64,000 nt of DNA from Linnemannia hyalina (GCA_019671135.1 JAHRHY010000002.1:1-64000), one strand, 5' to 3'. Shown: positions 12,298 through 21,600, counted from the stretch's first letter. Notes: generated by a model not told the origin, from the sequence alone. Numbers and translations are program-made.

Positions 12298-12829
12298 ACG
12301 TGATTGCCGTTATACAAATACTCTTGTCTAATGGTCATGGTTGATCTTACCGCGACGGACAGAGATGAGAGATGTTACGCTATATTTTGGATCTGAATGG
12401 TCTCCTTTGCTGATTTTGGTTCCACATTTGAGAAGCACAACAATCGTGCTCCAGTCTTGGTGGATAAGAAACAGACATATAATTTGCAGTTGAAGTTGTC
12501 TTTGCTTCTTTTAAACATGAAAAAGATGGTTGCTTTGTTGGCGATTTCTGTGGAACCAATTCATACAGCTTGGCTGCGTGAAGGATTCGAGTATCCAACA
12601 ACAGAGAACAATGTTGAGCAACCAATGGAATATGTTGATGTTGGTGCACTGATGGAGGATGGTAATACAATGGCAAAACTGCAGGAGGAATTCCTTGGTC
12701 TTGAACTTCATAGTGATGTTGATGTTGATGAGGACACACCAATGGATCCACCAGTAATACTGCAACCCGGCCTTTCCATTGCGCTTTGAGGTACAAAGCA
12801 GCAATTAATGGATGTTGATAATGGTGTTG

Positions 12830-13036
12830 TGCAACATATTAGGTTTATCATTGCTCTCTAGTTAGTCATTCCTTGTCACTCTCTATCATCTCTGACTCAC
12901 TATGACACTACACCTAGAAACCTAGTTGGCGACTTTGTATATATATTTAGTTGTACCATAGTAATAACATCAATCATCACTGCTTCAACTCTCGTCCCCG
13001 TTCTATACTTCTCTGTCCCAGTCTTCGCCTGTTGCA
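12830..13036 (+). repeat. 5' LTR of chromovirus
   Basis: 207 bp with TGCAACA/TGTTGCA inverted ends. It contains a TATA-like TGTATATATATTTAG about 100 bp in, a plausible promoter. It matches the 3' LTR over its whole length by eye. Confidence 0.95.
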
Positions 13037-13048
13037 TGGTAGCAAAGG
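13037..13048 (+). promoter_or_regulatory. Primer-binding site, probably initiator tRNA-Met
   Basis: TGGTAGCAAAGG begins immediately after the 5' LTR. The complement of the 3' end of eukaryotic initiator tRNA-Met is TGGTAGCAGAGG, so 11 of 12 positions agree. The tRNA identity is inferred from that match. Confidence 0.75.
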
Positions 13049-13240
13049 TTCCCTCGTTCCACTGACCTCTTGATTTTTCCCTCCTCGTTTTCACTGCCCG
13101 CGTTTTACTTTAATTTTCCCTCGTCCCAGCTCTCTCTGCACACCAGCCCTGAATTTCATTCCCTGCCCCTATTTTCCTTCGTACCCTCTTACACTCTGGA
13201 CATTTTTGACCTCTCCGCACTTCTCTCTGCACTACCAGTC

Positions 13241-14239
13241 ATGGTTACCCCTGCCCGCCTTAACCCCCCTCCTGTCTTTACAGGCGCCCGCGACGGTTTC
13301 TCTGCCTTGGCCTGGCTCGTTGCGGTTAACCGCTACTTCAACCTTGCTAAGATAAGTGAGACTGAACGAACACCCCACGCTCTCTCGTACTTGGGCACGC
13401 CTGGCCCTGCCCGATGGTTTGATGGATGTGGGCTCCCTGATACTTGCAACTTCGAGACCGAGTTTACTCCTGCTTTTAAGCTAGAGTACATTCCCAACAA
13501 CTTTGCGGGCTCCTGTCGACGACACCTCACCAATCTTCGCATGACCACCAACTTTTCGACCTACTTATCTACATTCAAGGAACTTTTGGGCGCCCTTCTT
13601 GGTTATGCCTCCACCGACGCTGCCAAGACCACGGTCAACGAGTTCGCCCAAACATCCTTTATCGACAACTGCCCCTTGGTTCTTCAACAGATGATCGAAG
13701 GACACATTATTCAAAACCCCAATATCACCCTCATTCAGATCTTTCAATACGCCCAAGAGATGGACCGCATTTACTCCTTCAAACCCGACACCGGCCCCAA
13801 GACCAACTCGCTCGCCATCGCCTCCGCCCCCATCATTTCTTCCTTCACCTCTTCCTCCGCTCTCTCTCAAGCCACCCCCATGGAAATCGACAACATCCAG
13901 ATCGCCCTCAACAATATCACCCAACGATTTAATCGCCTAGAGAGAAACATGGGTCATAACAATAACTACAACCGCAACAACAATAACAACAACGGCCCCC
14001 GAAACAACAACAACGGTAATCCCCCTTCCCTGACCCCTCAGGAACGCGAATGGTGTAAAAACAACAATGCTTGCCGTCGCTGTCGCCAACCTGGACATTA
14101 TGCAAAGGAGTGCCCCATCTACGGCGACAACAACAATACCAACCGTGGCAACAACAACAACCGCCAAGGACGATGGGTTTATCAAGTAGCCGTGGGTGAT
14201 TCCCCCGAGTCGGGAAAAGCCTCCGACGATCAGGCTTAG
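13241..14239 (+). CDS. gag: Gag of chromovirus
   Basis: 332 residues from the first ATG in the frame (13241, context AGTCATGG); upstream the frame opens only with a TTG at 13070. The capsid-like half starts about residue 15 (FTGARDGFSALAWL). An Asn-rich linker precedes a CCHC zinc knuckle CRRCRQPGHYAKEC (C-X2-C-X4-H-X4-C), which packages the RNA. The frame ends at TAG 14237-14239, overlapping the pol frame by 40 nt. Confidence 0.93.
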   Translation: MVTPARLNPPPVFTGARDGFSALAWLVAVNRYFNLAKISETERTPHALSYLGTPGPARWFDGCGLPDTCNFETEFTPAFKLEYIPNNFAGSCRRHLTNLRMTTNFSTYLSTFKELLGALLGYASTDAAKTTVNEFAQTSFIDNCPLVLQQMIEGHIIQNPNITLIQIFQYAQEMDRIYSFKPDTGPKTNSLAIASAPIISSFTSSSALSQATPMEIDNIQIALNNITQRFNRLERNMGHNNNYNRNNNNNNGPRNNNNGNPPSLTPQEREWCKNNNACRRCRQPGHYAKECPIYGDNNNTNRGNNNNRQGRWVYQVAVGDSPESGKASDDQA

Positions 14240-17200
14240 TCCAGGACTTGATCGTCGACGTTCCCTCCCTTTCTCCTCTGGACAAAGGGAGTGTTTCCTT
14301 ACCAGAGTTAAGTTACAGTTCCAAGAATAAAAATTCTGCTATCAAAAACACTCCCCCCTCTGTATCCATTATTCGCACTACCACATCCGCACCTCGTAGC
14401 CTACACAAACTCTCCTTCTCTCCTCCTCCACTCTCCCTTTTTCCCTCATCCATCCCTGCCTCGCCTCGTACTCCCTCCTCAATTGCCATCGACTCGACCA
14501 CCACTGCCCCCAACACTCACTCCACCACGGTACCCTTTGACGATGAGTTACAACTCACCGACGACGTATCTGATACCTCGCCTGTTGGTCTTAGCCCATC
14601 AGAAGAAGTGGACCTGGACCCACTCTCCTCTCCTGCTGCTTTAGACCAACCCATGTCCAAGCGCAGGACCAAACGCTTGCGACACAAATCCGTCCGTCTG
14701 CACGCTTTCACGGCTGAGAAAGCCTCCCGTACACTCTTGTCGTTTATTGGTAATGTGGCTGGTGCCCCTGCGCGTATTTTAATCGATTGCGGTGCGGAAG
14801 GGAACGTCATCAGTTCTTCTTTTTGCAAACAACACTCCCTCACTCGCACTCCTGGCCCCTCCATCCCCATCATCCTTCCAAACGGTTCCTCTTCCATTTC
14901 ATCATCCACCTCCACCTTTACCATCGACCGCGACCACTACTCCGACAAACTGGAAGCACTCATTTACCCCCTCTCCAACTACGACCTCATCCTTGGAAAA
15001 CCCTGGCTAACGACCATCAACCCTTTCATCAACTGGCGAAACAACGACCTTCACTTCACCCACAATGGACACACTGTTCTCTGGCGCTGTCGTGGTGCCA
15101 ACGCCAACTCCATCTCCGCTCGCACACAAGGGAAACTCCTCTCTCACCTTCACTTTCACTCCCTTGCTACCCAACCTGGAAACGCTGTCTACCTCGCCCT
15201 CGTCAACATCGCTAAAAAGACCAACGACAACAACAGTAATGACAACAAACCGACCTCCCCTCCACTCTCACCCGACATTCACAACATCGTCCACAACGAG
15301 TTCCCCGACGTTTTCCCTTCCTCCCTCCCCTCTGGCCTTCCCCCTGACAGAGGCGATGCAATGAAGATCGAAACTGATCCGAGCGCTGATCCCCCCTTTC
15401 GCCCTGTTATACGTCTCTCGATTGCTGAATTGGATGAACTAAGGAAGCAACTCGACGACCTACTTGGCAAAGGCTTTATCAAACCCTCTACCTCCCCTTA
15501 TGGTGCCCCTGTATTGTTTGTGAAAAAGAAGGATGGTTCCTTGCGTATGTGTGTTGATTACAGAGGGTTAAACCGGATTACAAAAAAGAACAGACACCCC
15601 CTTCCCCGCATTGATGAACTTATCGACCGTTTCCGCGGGGCACGCTACTTTACCAAACTTGACCTCCTCTCCGGTTACCATCAGCAACGTATAGCAGAAG
15701 AGGACACACACAAGACAGCCTTCCGTTGCCGCTACGGCCATTTCGAATTTAATGTGGTCCCTTTCGGGTTAACGAATGCACCGGCGTCCTTCTCCAATAT
15801 GATGCTACGAGTATTAGACCCTGTTCTCGACAAGTGGGTTGTTGTTTACCTCGACGACATTCTTATCTACTCGCGCACCGAGGCCGAACATCTACAACAT
15901 CTCCGATCCGTCCTCACGCTCCTCCGCAAGTACGGTCTCTACGCCAAGTTGAGCAAGTGCTCCTTTATGCAGAAAGAGACCGAGTTCCTCGGCCACGTCA
16001 TCTCCAAGGACGGTATCCATACGAGCGGCGGTCTCGTTCGTGCCATCCGTGAATGGCCCCGTCCCCAGAAGCAGAAAGATGTTCAGCAGTTTGTTGGTCT
16101 TGCACAGTTCTATCATCAGTACATCGCTAACTTTGCCTCGATCGCCCTACCGTTGACCGCTCTCTTAGGTGAAGGCGTTCCTTTCTCTTGGTCTCAGGAG
16201 CAGGAAGTAGCGTTTACGACTCTGAAGGAGGCCATCAGTAAAGCACCTGTTCTACGTATCTTCGACCCCGACCTTCTAACAACCGTCGAAACCGATGCCT
16301 CCGGCTTTGCTCTCGGTGCCGTTCTCTTTCAGACCGATGAGCATGGCGAGTCGCGCCCCGTCGCCTTCACCTCCCGCAAGCTGAACTCTGCCGAACGCAA
16401 CTACCCAACACACGAACAGGAACTGTTGGCTGTTGTACATGCATTGAAGACATGGCGCTACTATCTGGACGGATCCCACTTCATCGTATACACCGACCAT
16501 GCCACCCTCCAACACTTCCCCACTCAACCCAAACTCACCCGCCGTCAGGCCCGCTGGATGGAACTGTTGCAGGAATACAACTTCACCTTCAAGTACAAGA
16601 AAGGAGCCGACAACATTGTCCCAGATGCCCTGTCTCGCCGACCGGACCATAGAGAGATTAACACACTCTCAGTACAGCTCGACCCCAGGCTCCGGCAGCG
16701 CCTGATGGATGGTTACAAAGAGGATCACCGCCTCAAACCGATCTATGAAAGCTGCCTCCAGGGAAGTCCACCGTCTAATTACTCTCTTGTTGATGGTGTT
16801 CTTTGCATTCAACGTAATGATCTTTTACTTGTTTGTATCCCCTCGAACTCTGACCTTCGGCTTTCTCTTCTTCACGATGCACACGACTCCGCTATAGCTG
16901 GTCACTTCGGTTTCGAGAAGACGTACGGTCATCTCCACTCGCGGTTCTTCTGGCCATCTATGGCGAAGGACACCCGGCTGTATGTGCAGACCTGTGAGTC
17001 GTGCCAAAGGACTAAGCCCAGCAACCAACCACCTGCTGGCCTCCTCCAGCCCCTACCCATTCCCGATCGACCCTGGCAAACGGTGACAATGGACTTTGTC
17101 GGCCCCCTACCCAAGACCCCACGCGGCTTTGACTCCATTACGGTCTTTGTTGACAAACTCACAAAGCAAGTGCACTTTGCCCCCTGCCACACCACCGACT

Positions 17201-18156
17201 CCGCCTCGCAAGTTGCACGCATTTTTTTCGACCATGTTTTCCGCTTGCACGGCATGCCAACCACCATTGTCTCCGACCGCGATACCAAGTTCACGAGCCG
17301 CTTTTGGAAAGAATTGAGCCGTCTGATGGACGTCCACCTTGCCATGTCGACTGCCTTCCACCCTCAGACCGATGGCCAGACCGAGCGTGCCAACCGCACC
17401 CTTATCACCATGCTCCGTAACTTTGTCGACCAACGGCAGTCTAACTGGGACCTCTTACTTTCCGCCGCCGAATTTGCCACGAACAACGCCACCAATGCCT
17501 CCACTGGAGTCTCCCCGTTCTTCTTGAACTCCGGAGCCCATCCCAACATGCCCATGTCATTGTTGACCCCTACTCCCGGCCCCAACCCATCGGTTAACGA
17601 GTTCGTGCAATCTCGAAGCGAAGCCCTCACCCTCGCTAAGGAGTCCCTTGCTGCCGCCCAAGAACGTCAAGCAGCCAACGCCGACATCCATCGGCGAGAG
17701 CATGATTTCAAGGTTGGTGACCACGTTCTCCTTAACCTTGAGAATATCACCTTACCCTCGGACCGCACCCGCACGTCGCAGAAACTCTTGGCTCGCTTTG
17801 CCGGCCCCCACACCATTGTTGAACAGCTGTCCCCGGTCTCCTTCCGCCTTGATCTTCCACCGTCCATGAAGATTCACCCCGTCTTCCACGTCGACCGATT
17901 CCGACGCTACCAACCATCACCTGCGACGCTAGGACCAAGAACACCAGCACGGCCACCACCGGTTATCGTTGAAGACGAGGAAGAGTATGAGGTCGAGGCC
18001 ATTGCAGATCATAGGAAGGTTAACAACAACATGGAGTACCTTCTACAATGGCAAGGATACCCGCGCGAGGACTGGACATGGGAACCAGAGAGTGAACTGG
18101 CACACTGTAAGGACATCCTCAACAAGTACAAGCGCGACCATGGCCTTAGGACTTAG
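14200..18156 (+). CDS. pol: Pol polyprotein: protease, reverse transcriptase, RNase H, integrase, chromodomain
   Basis: The pol frame is in the -1 frame relative to gag, opens after a TGA at 14197-14199 and has no early ATG, so it is probably made by frameshifting. Counting from codon TTG 14248, domains follow in Ty3 order. Protease motif ILIDCGAEGNVI is near residue 177. The RT catalytic motif YLDDILIYS is near 534. RNase H begins with ETDASGFALGAV near 681. The integrase HHCC finger (HDAHDSAIAGH ... CESCQ) is near 875-918, and integrase D,D,E lies in TMDFVG, VSDRDTKF and DGQTERANR. A C-terminal chromodomain (EYLLQWQGYPREDWTWEP) near 1264-1281 marks a chromovirus and would steer insertion to methylated chromatin. 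The protease motif has DCGA in place of the commoner DSGA. Confidence 0.95.
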   Translation, partial: FPRVGKSLRRSGLVQDLIVDVPSLSPLDKGSVSLPELSYSSKNKNSAIKNTPPSVSIIRTTTSAPRSLHKLSFSPPPLSLFPSSIPASPRTPSSIAIDSTTTAPNTHSTTVPFDDELQLTDDVSDTSPVGLSPSEEVDLDPLSSPAALDQPMSKRRTKRLRHKSVRLHAFTAEKASRTLLSFIGNVAGAPARILIDCGAEGNVISSSFCKQHSLTRTPGPSIPIILPNGSSSISSSTSTFTIDRDHYSDKLEALIYPLSNYDLILGKPWLTTINPFINWRNNDLHFTHNGHTVLWRCRGANANSISARTQGKLLSHLHFHSLATQPGNAVYLALVNIAKKTNDNNSNDNKPTSPPLSPDIHNIVHNEFPDVFPSSLPSGLPPDRGDAMKIETDPSADPPFRPVIRLSIAELDELRKQLDDLLGKGFIKPSTSPYGAPVLFVKKKDGSLRMCVDYRGLNRITKKNRHPLPRIDELIDRFRGARYFTKLDLLSGYHQQRIAEEDTHKTAFRCRYGHFEFNVVPFGLTNAPASFSNMMLRVLDPVLDKWVVVYLDDILIYSRTEAEHLQHLRSVLTLLRKYGLYAKLSKCSFMQKETEFLGHVISKDGIHTSGGLVRAIREWPRPQKQKDVQQFVGLAQFYHQYIANFASIALPLTALLGEGVPFSWSQEQEVAFTTLKEAISKAPVLRIFDPDLLTTVETDASGFALGAVLFQTDEHGESRPVAFTSRKLNSAERNYPTHEQELLAVVHALKTWRYYLDGSHFIVYTDHATLQHFPTQPKLTRRQARWMELLQEYNFTFKYKKGADNIVPDALSRRPDHREINTLSVQLDPRLRQRLMDGYKEDHRLKPIYESCLQGSPPSNYSLVDGVLCIQRNDLLLVCIPSNSDLRLSLLHDAHDSAIAGHFGFEKTYGHLHSRFFWPSMAKDTRLYVQTCESCQRTKPSNQPPAGLLQPLPIPDRPWQTVTMDFVGPLPKTPRGFDSITVFVDKLTKQVHFAPCHTTDSASQVARIFFDHVFRLHGMPTTIVSDRDTKFTSRFWKELSRLMDVHLAMSTAFHPQTDGQTERANRTLITMLRNFVDQRQSNWDLLLSAAEFATNNATNASTGVSPFFLNSGAHPNMPMSLLTPTPGPNPSVNEFVQSRSEALTLAKESLAAAQERQAANADIHRREHDFKVGDHVLLNLENITLPSDRTRTSQKLLARFAGPHTIVEQLSPVSFRLDLPPSMKIHPVFHVDRFRRYQPSPATLGPRTPARPPPVIVEDEEEYEVEAIADHRKVNNNMEYLLQWQGYPREDWTWEPESELAHCKDILNKYKRDHGLRT
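14212..14257 (+). promoter_or_regulatory. Probable -1 ribosomal frameshift signal (gag to pol)
   Basis: Inside the 40-nt gag/pol overlap, G GGA AAA (14212-14218) fits the X XXY YYZ slippery heptamer read in the gag frame. After a 5-nt spacer, CGACGATCA (14224-14232) can pair perfectly with TGATCGTCG (14249-14257) across a 16-nt loop. The slip moves the ribosome into the open pol frame. Function is inferred from geometry. Confidence 0.8.
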
Positions 18157-18169
18157 CGGATTTTTTTTT

Positions 18170-18181
18170 AAGAGGGGAAGG
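18170..18181 (+). promoter_or_regulatory. Polypurine tract
   Basis: AAGAGGGGAAGG lies immediately before the 3' LTR and follows a T-run. This is the standard position for the plus-strand primer of an LTR retrotransposon. Confidence 0.85.
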
Positions 18182-18388
18182 TGCAACATATTAGGTTTAT
18201 CATTGCTCTCTAGTTAGTCATTCCTTGTCACTCTCTATCATCTCTGACTCACTATGACACTACACCTAGAAACCTAGTTGGCGACTTTGTATATATATTT
18301 AGTTGTACCATAGTAATAACATCAATCATCACTGCTTCAACTCTCGTCCCCGTTCTATACTTCTCTGTCCCAGTCTTCGCCTGTTGCA
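18182..18388 (+). repeat. 3' LTR of chromovirus
   Basis: 207 bp, the same length as the 5' LTR and apparently identical to it, followed by the TGTTG target duplication at 18389-18393. Confidence 0.95.
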
Positions 18389-18436
18389 TGTTGATACTGG
18401 TGATAATACTGGTAATAACAGTGGTGAAGAACTGTA

Positions 18437-18742
18437 GACATATTGCAGGCTTTTTAAAAGAATAAACATATATAGCCTATTTAGTTAGCGTTGAGATATG
18501 TTACTAGCCGCCAAGATGCTAATATGCACCGGCATCTATTATTAGAAGCCATGGTATTATTATAGTGGATCAGATGCTACTATGTACACATGCACATATC
18601 TATGCCATGCGAGGAACACTGCATTATTAAGCACTTGCATGCATTTTTAAAATTCCTCTATTATCAAGGGAGGCCTTTCAAGTCCAAATTGTAATATGGT
18701 ATATGTTACATCTCTGCAGAGCTTGACAATATCTACAGCGAC
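18437..18742. other. Transposase 3' flank, no gene
   Basis: AT-rich sequence after the transposase stop. Nothing recognisable apart from short A/T motifs. Confidence 0.4.
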
Positions 18743-18968
18743 TAGAGTTTCTCAACTGTCGAATCGAATCGAATATGGGCCTTATTCGAATTCGATTCGA
18801 TTTTTTGATTTGAATATCGAGTCGAATAAAAGTCGAATCGAATCGAATCGGAGCTCTATTCGAATTCGAAAATATCGAATCGAATCGAATGAGACCACTA
18901 TTCAAATTCGAAAAAATCGAATCGAATCGAATCGAATGCCGAATATCGAATATTCTTGAGAAACACTA
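18743..18968. mobile_element. hAT-type MITE with (TCGAA)n-type interior
   Basis: Starts TAGAGTTTCTCAA and ends TTGAGAAACACTA. It is flanked on both sides by ACAGCGAC (18735-18742 and 18969-18976), an 8-bp target duplication. The interior is a run of ATTCGA/TCGAA units in both orientations, so it is itself palindromic. It shares termini with the MITE at 6421-6523, but the interior repeat differs. Confidence 0.85.
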
Positions 18969-18976
18969 ACAGCGAC

Positions 18977-19261
18977 CATTAGAGAAGAGTGTATGTATAA
19001 TATCCATCATGTAAAACAACCACTGTAACATCCCTTGCATAACTATCCCACTAAATACCAACCTATTCTCCAAACAACAAAGTCTTATTATTTTTCGCAC
19101 ACCAATCTCTTGAATGTGTCCACCTACTATTAAACTGTACCCCTTACTTCGAGATTAAGGGTAGTACTTCTTCTATGTGATCATCTAAAGCACTTGTATC
19201 CTCAGCTGTATTTTGTCGTGAAATACAGGGGAGAGATTACATTTTAAGAAAACATGTGCTA
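18977..19261. other. Intergenic, no gene
   Basis: AT-rich, without a domain-bearing ORF or clear repeat. Confidence 0.4.
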
Positions 19262-19269
19262 TCTATTGC

Positions 19270-20385
19270 TATTTTAAAGTGCTCCAATCAATTGATCAAC
19301 CAAAACGCGATTTCGACCCTTTTTTTGAAATGCTCATTCATCAATGTTCCGACCGGCCCTCAGATTCCTGTGATTCATTCTTTTGATTCGTAACTTCATT
19401 CAGCGCCACTTGCCTTTTTTGCATGGACCGACATCGGATCATCGCTAGAATTGAAATGCCCGATGTTGGTTGATCAGTTAATTGATTAATTGCATTATTA
19501 TTTTCTTTTCAAAGTTCGGAGGTCTTTTTATTTTCTATCCACCTTCAGACTTCAATGACGTACTTCTACAATCCTATATGACCTTCTATCAAAGTTTGTA
19601 GTTCGTACCCAAAGTCTTTTGTGTATGACCTATATGCATGATGTTACACGGGTTTAGCACGTGTTTAGCTATTTTTTTAATACCACAAGCTCAATACACT
19701 TTCTACAGATAAATTGAAAGCAGTTACGTAAAAAAGACATTAGGTGGAATCTTAAAATCTTTAATGCGCGAACCAGTCATTCTCAATAGAGTGTAATATC
19801 ATCACAATGTGTGAAATCATGCTAGAGCCGTGTAACAAAATTTACTTTCACGATATCTTCTATAAATGAATAAAAGTCCCGCAAGTTTCCTATTTTCTAG
19901 GTCGCACACCATGTCCTCTGTATTTAATTGCTTTCAATTTATCTGTAGAAAGTGTATTGAGCTTGTGGTATTAAAAAAATAGCTAAACACGTGCTAAACC
20001 CGTGTAACGTCATGCATATAGGTCATACACAAAAGACTTTGGGTACGAACTACAAACTTTGATAGAAGGTCATATAGGATTGTAGAAGTACGTCATTGAA
20101 GTCTGAAGGTGGATAGAAAATAAAAAGACCTCCGAACTTTGAAAAGAAAATAATAATGCAATTAATCAATTAACTGATCAACCAACATCGGGCATTTCAA
20201 TTCTAGCGATGATCCGATGTCGGTCCATGCAAAAAAAGGCAAGTGGCGCTGAATGAAGTTACGAATCAAGAGAATGAATCACAGGAATCTGAGGGCTGGT
20301 CGGAACATTGATGAATGAGCATTTCAAAAAAAGGGTCGAAATCGCGTTTTGGTTGATCAATTGATTGGAGCACTTTATTTCATGT
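19270..20385. mobile_element. Foldback element with ~448-bp inverted arms
   Basis: The left arm 19275-19722 and right arm 19929-20377 are reverse complements with few mismatches and enclose a 206-bp spacer. Direct repeats TCTATTGC lie at 19262-19269 and 20386-20393, which could be an 8-bp target duplication. The extreme 5-8 bp on each side do not pair, so the exact ends are uncertain. No ORF is carried. It is probably a non-autonomous DNA transposon; which transposase moves it cannot be told from here. Confidence 0.8.
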
Positions 20386-20639
20386 TCTATTGCCGACTTT
20401 AAAGAGATACATCAGCTATGGAAGTCAACACTGTATTCCTTGGGCATTGGATATTTTGTATATGCCTTATTATATCCTTTGCACATGGAGAGGCCACAAG
20501 CGCCAAGCAGTTTTAATAAGCAAGTGCTATTAATATCCAATGTGGAAGTGTCCCTTGAATTAGTATAAATAAAGGGGTCCACTTCCCTCTTGCTTAATCT
20601 TTATCTAGTAGCCAACTGTAACAGGATCATAGGTCATAC

Positions 20640-20815
20640 TGCGCCTCATTAGTCAGCACATATTAGTCAGTACCTATTAGTCATCACCTATTAGTCATCA
20701 CCCATTAGTCAGCACCCATTAGTCAGTACCCCATTAGTCAGCACCGCAGTCAGTACCCCATTAGTCAGCACCGCATTAGTCAGCACTCCCAGTAGTCAGC
20801 GCCCATTAGTCAGCA
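20640..20815. repeat. Minisatellite based on ATTAGTCAGCACC
   Basis: About eleven irregular units of 13-16 bp (CATTAGTCAGCACC, CATTAGTCAGTACC and variants, some with TCATCACC) run without spacers. It is directly followed by a TATATATAG box near 20829 and a pyrimidine-rich leader, as if in front of the 21205 gene. Confidence 0.8.
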
Positions 20816-21204
20816 ACATCCACTCTGTATATATAGCCCCAATTCTCGTAATATCACCATTATCAATTCTTGCACCTTTCAACCTTGCTCTCCTGTTTCC
20901 TCTTGTCTCTTCCTTGTCCTTGTCCCTGTTTCCTCTTGTCTCTTCCTTGTTCTTGTCCTTGTCCCCTGGCCTTTATCTCTGTCCCTATTACACCAACCAA
21001 CAATTATCCATACCTATACAACCAGCCATACCTATACAACCATTCATACCTATACAACCATCCATACCTACATAACCATCCTTTATTGCAATTCTTTATA
21101 TCACAGTGTATTAAGCAGTTGCAATCTACTACACCTAAACTGACAAGTCATTCACACCCGCAATAAGTCGTGTAAATATTACATTTTACATATCCAAAAA
21201 CAAC
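20816..21204. other. Putative upstream region of the 21205 gene
   Basis: A TATATATAGCC motif near 20829 is followed by a CT-rich stretch and short repeats of ACAACCATnCATACCTAT at about 20995-21085. The ORF here has only repeat-derived Tyr/Leu/Pro residues and is not supported as a gene. Confidence 0.4.
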
Positions 21205-21600
21205 ATGTACATCCAGTTGACCATCGACGTAATTACCAAGGCTCTCGAGCTGTTTTGTTCCAAGAAGAATGTAGACTTCAAGGAAAAAGATGCAAAGAAG
21301 GTTTTTAAGTCGCTTGTTGAGGATGATGAAGTGGAGATGTACTACTTTTGTGGTGCCATCTGCACCAAGTCGAAGCGCAGTTGGATGAAAGAAGTTGGTG
21401 ATGAAGGCATGCATTGTTATGTCCACGATCCTGCGCGCAAGTGTCAAGGCACAACCATTAAGGGTGCTAATTGTGGTAGTGTAGCCAAACTTGGTCAAAC
21501 ATACTGTGGACGTCATCAAGATCAAGATAGAGGTCATATAAAACGTAGTAACAACAAGGCACCTGCCAACAAGCGTACCAAGTCTTCTTGGGCATCTTGA
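21205..21600 (+). CDS. Small Cys/His-rich protein of unknown function
   Basis: 131 residues. The N-terminal third is helical and charged (ALELFCSKKNVDFKEK). From about residue 49 there are two Cys/His clusters: FCGAICTKSK followed by HCYVH, then KCQGTTIKGANC followed by YCGRH. The second cluster has the C-x-G-x-T-x-x-G-x-x-C...YC-x-x-H form seen in small zinc-binding domains of unknown role. The C-terminus is basic (NKAPANKRTK). The 3' two-thirds of the gene is duplicated head-to-head just downstream. Zinc binding is inferred; I know no function. Confidence 0.5.
   Translation: MYIQLTIDVITKALELFCSKKNVDFKEKDAKKVFKSLVEDDEVEMYYFCGAICTKSKRSWMKEVGDEGMHCYVHDPARKCQGTTIKGANCGSVAKLGQTYCGRHQDQDRGHIKRSNNKAPANKRTKSSWAS

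Larger units (their letters stand above)
12830..18388 (+). mobile_element. Complete Ty3/Gypsy chromovirus (5,559 bp), recently inserted
   Basis: Two 207-bp LTRs, apparently identical by eye, bound gag and pol. The ends are TGCAACA...TGTTGCA, and a perfect 5-bp target duplication TGTTG lies at 12825-12829 and 18389-18393. A tRNA-type primer-binding site follows the 5' LTR, and a polypurine tract precedes the 3' LTR. Gag and pol are both open with no internal stop. The element sits in the C-terminal tail of the Harbinger transposase remnant. LTR identity and open frames suggest a young, possibly active copy. Confidence 0.96.
11011..18436 (+). pseudogene. PIF/Harbinger-type (DDE_Tnp_4) transposase remnant, split by three LTR insertions
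   Basis: Fragments in order read as one transposase. 11013-11297 has DMYSYKLKKSGLRTQ and the ALDGGYP motif. 11472-11560 continues with DLTQEEASHNSTFGSFRSQM. 12397-12829 has FEKHNNRAPVLVDKK, TYNLQLKLSLLLLNMKK and a WLREGFEYP motif. 18394-18436 is the last part, ending at a TAG. The N-terminus with the first catalytic Asp is missing. A TGA at 12787 interrupts the C-terminal tail. The breaks are a solo LTR (11298-11466), a stretch holding a second solo LTR (11942-12297), and the complete chromovirus (12830-18388). The family is inferred from the pattern of HARBI1-like transposases. Confidence 0.7.

Noticed and set aside
13070..13240. N-terminal extension of Gag to 13070
   Set aside because: The frame there begins with TTG; the first ATG is at 13241, where Gag-like sequence starts.
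20640..20815. Regular repeats resembling a CRISPR array
   Set aside because: Units of 13-16 bp are contiguous without unique spacers, and the genome is fungal; this is a minisatellite.
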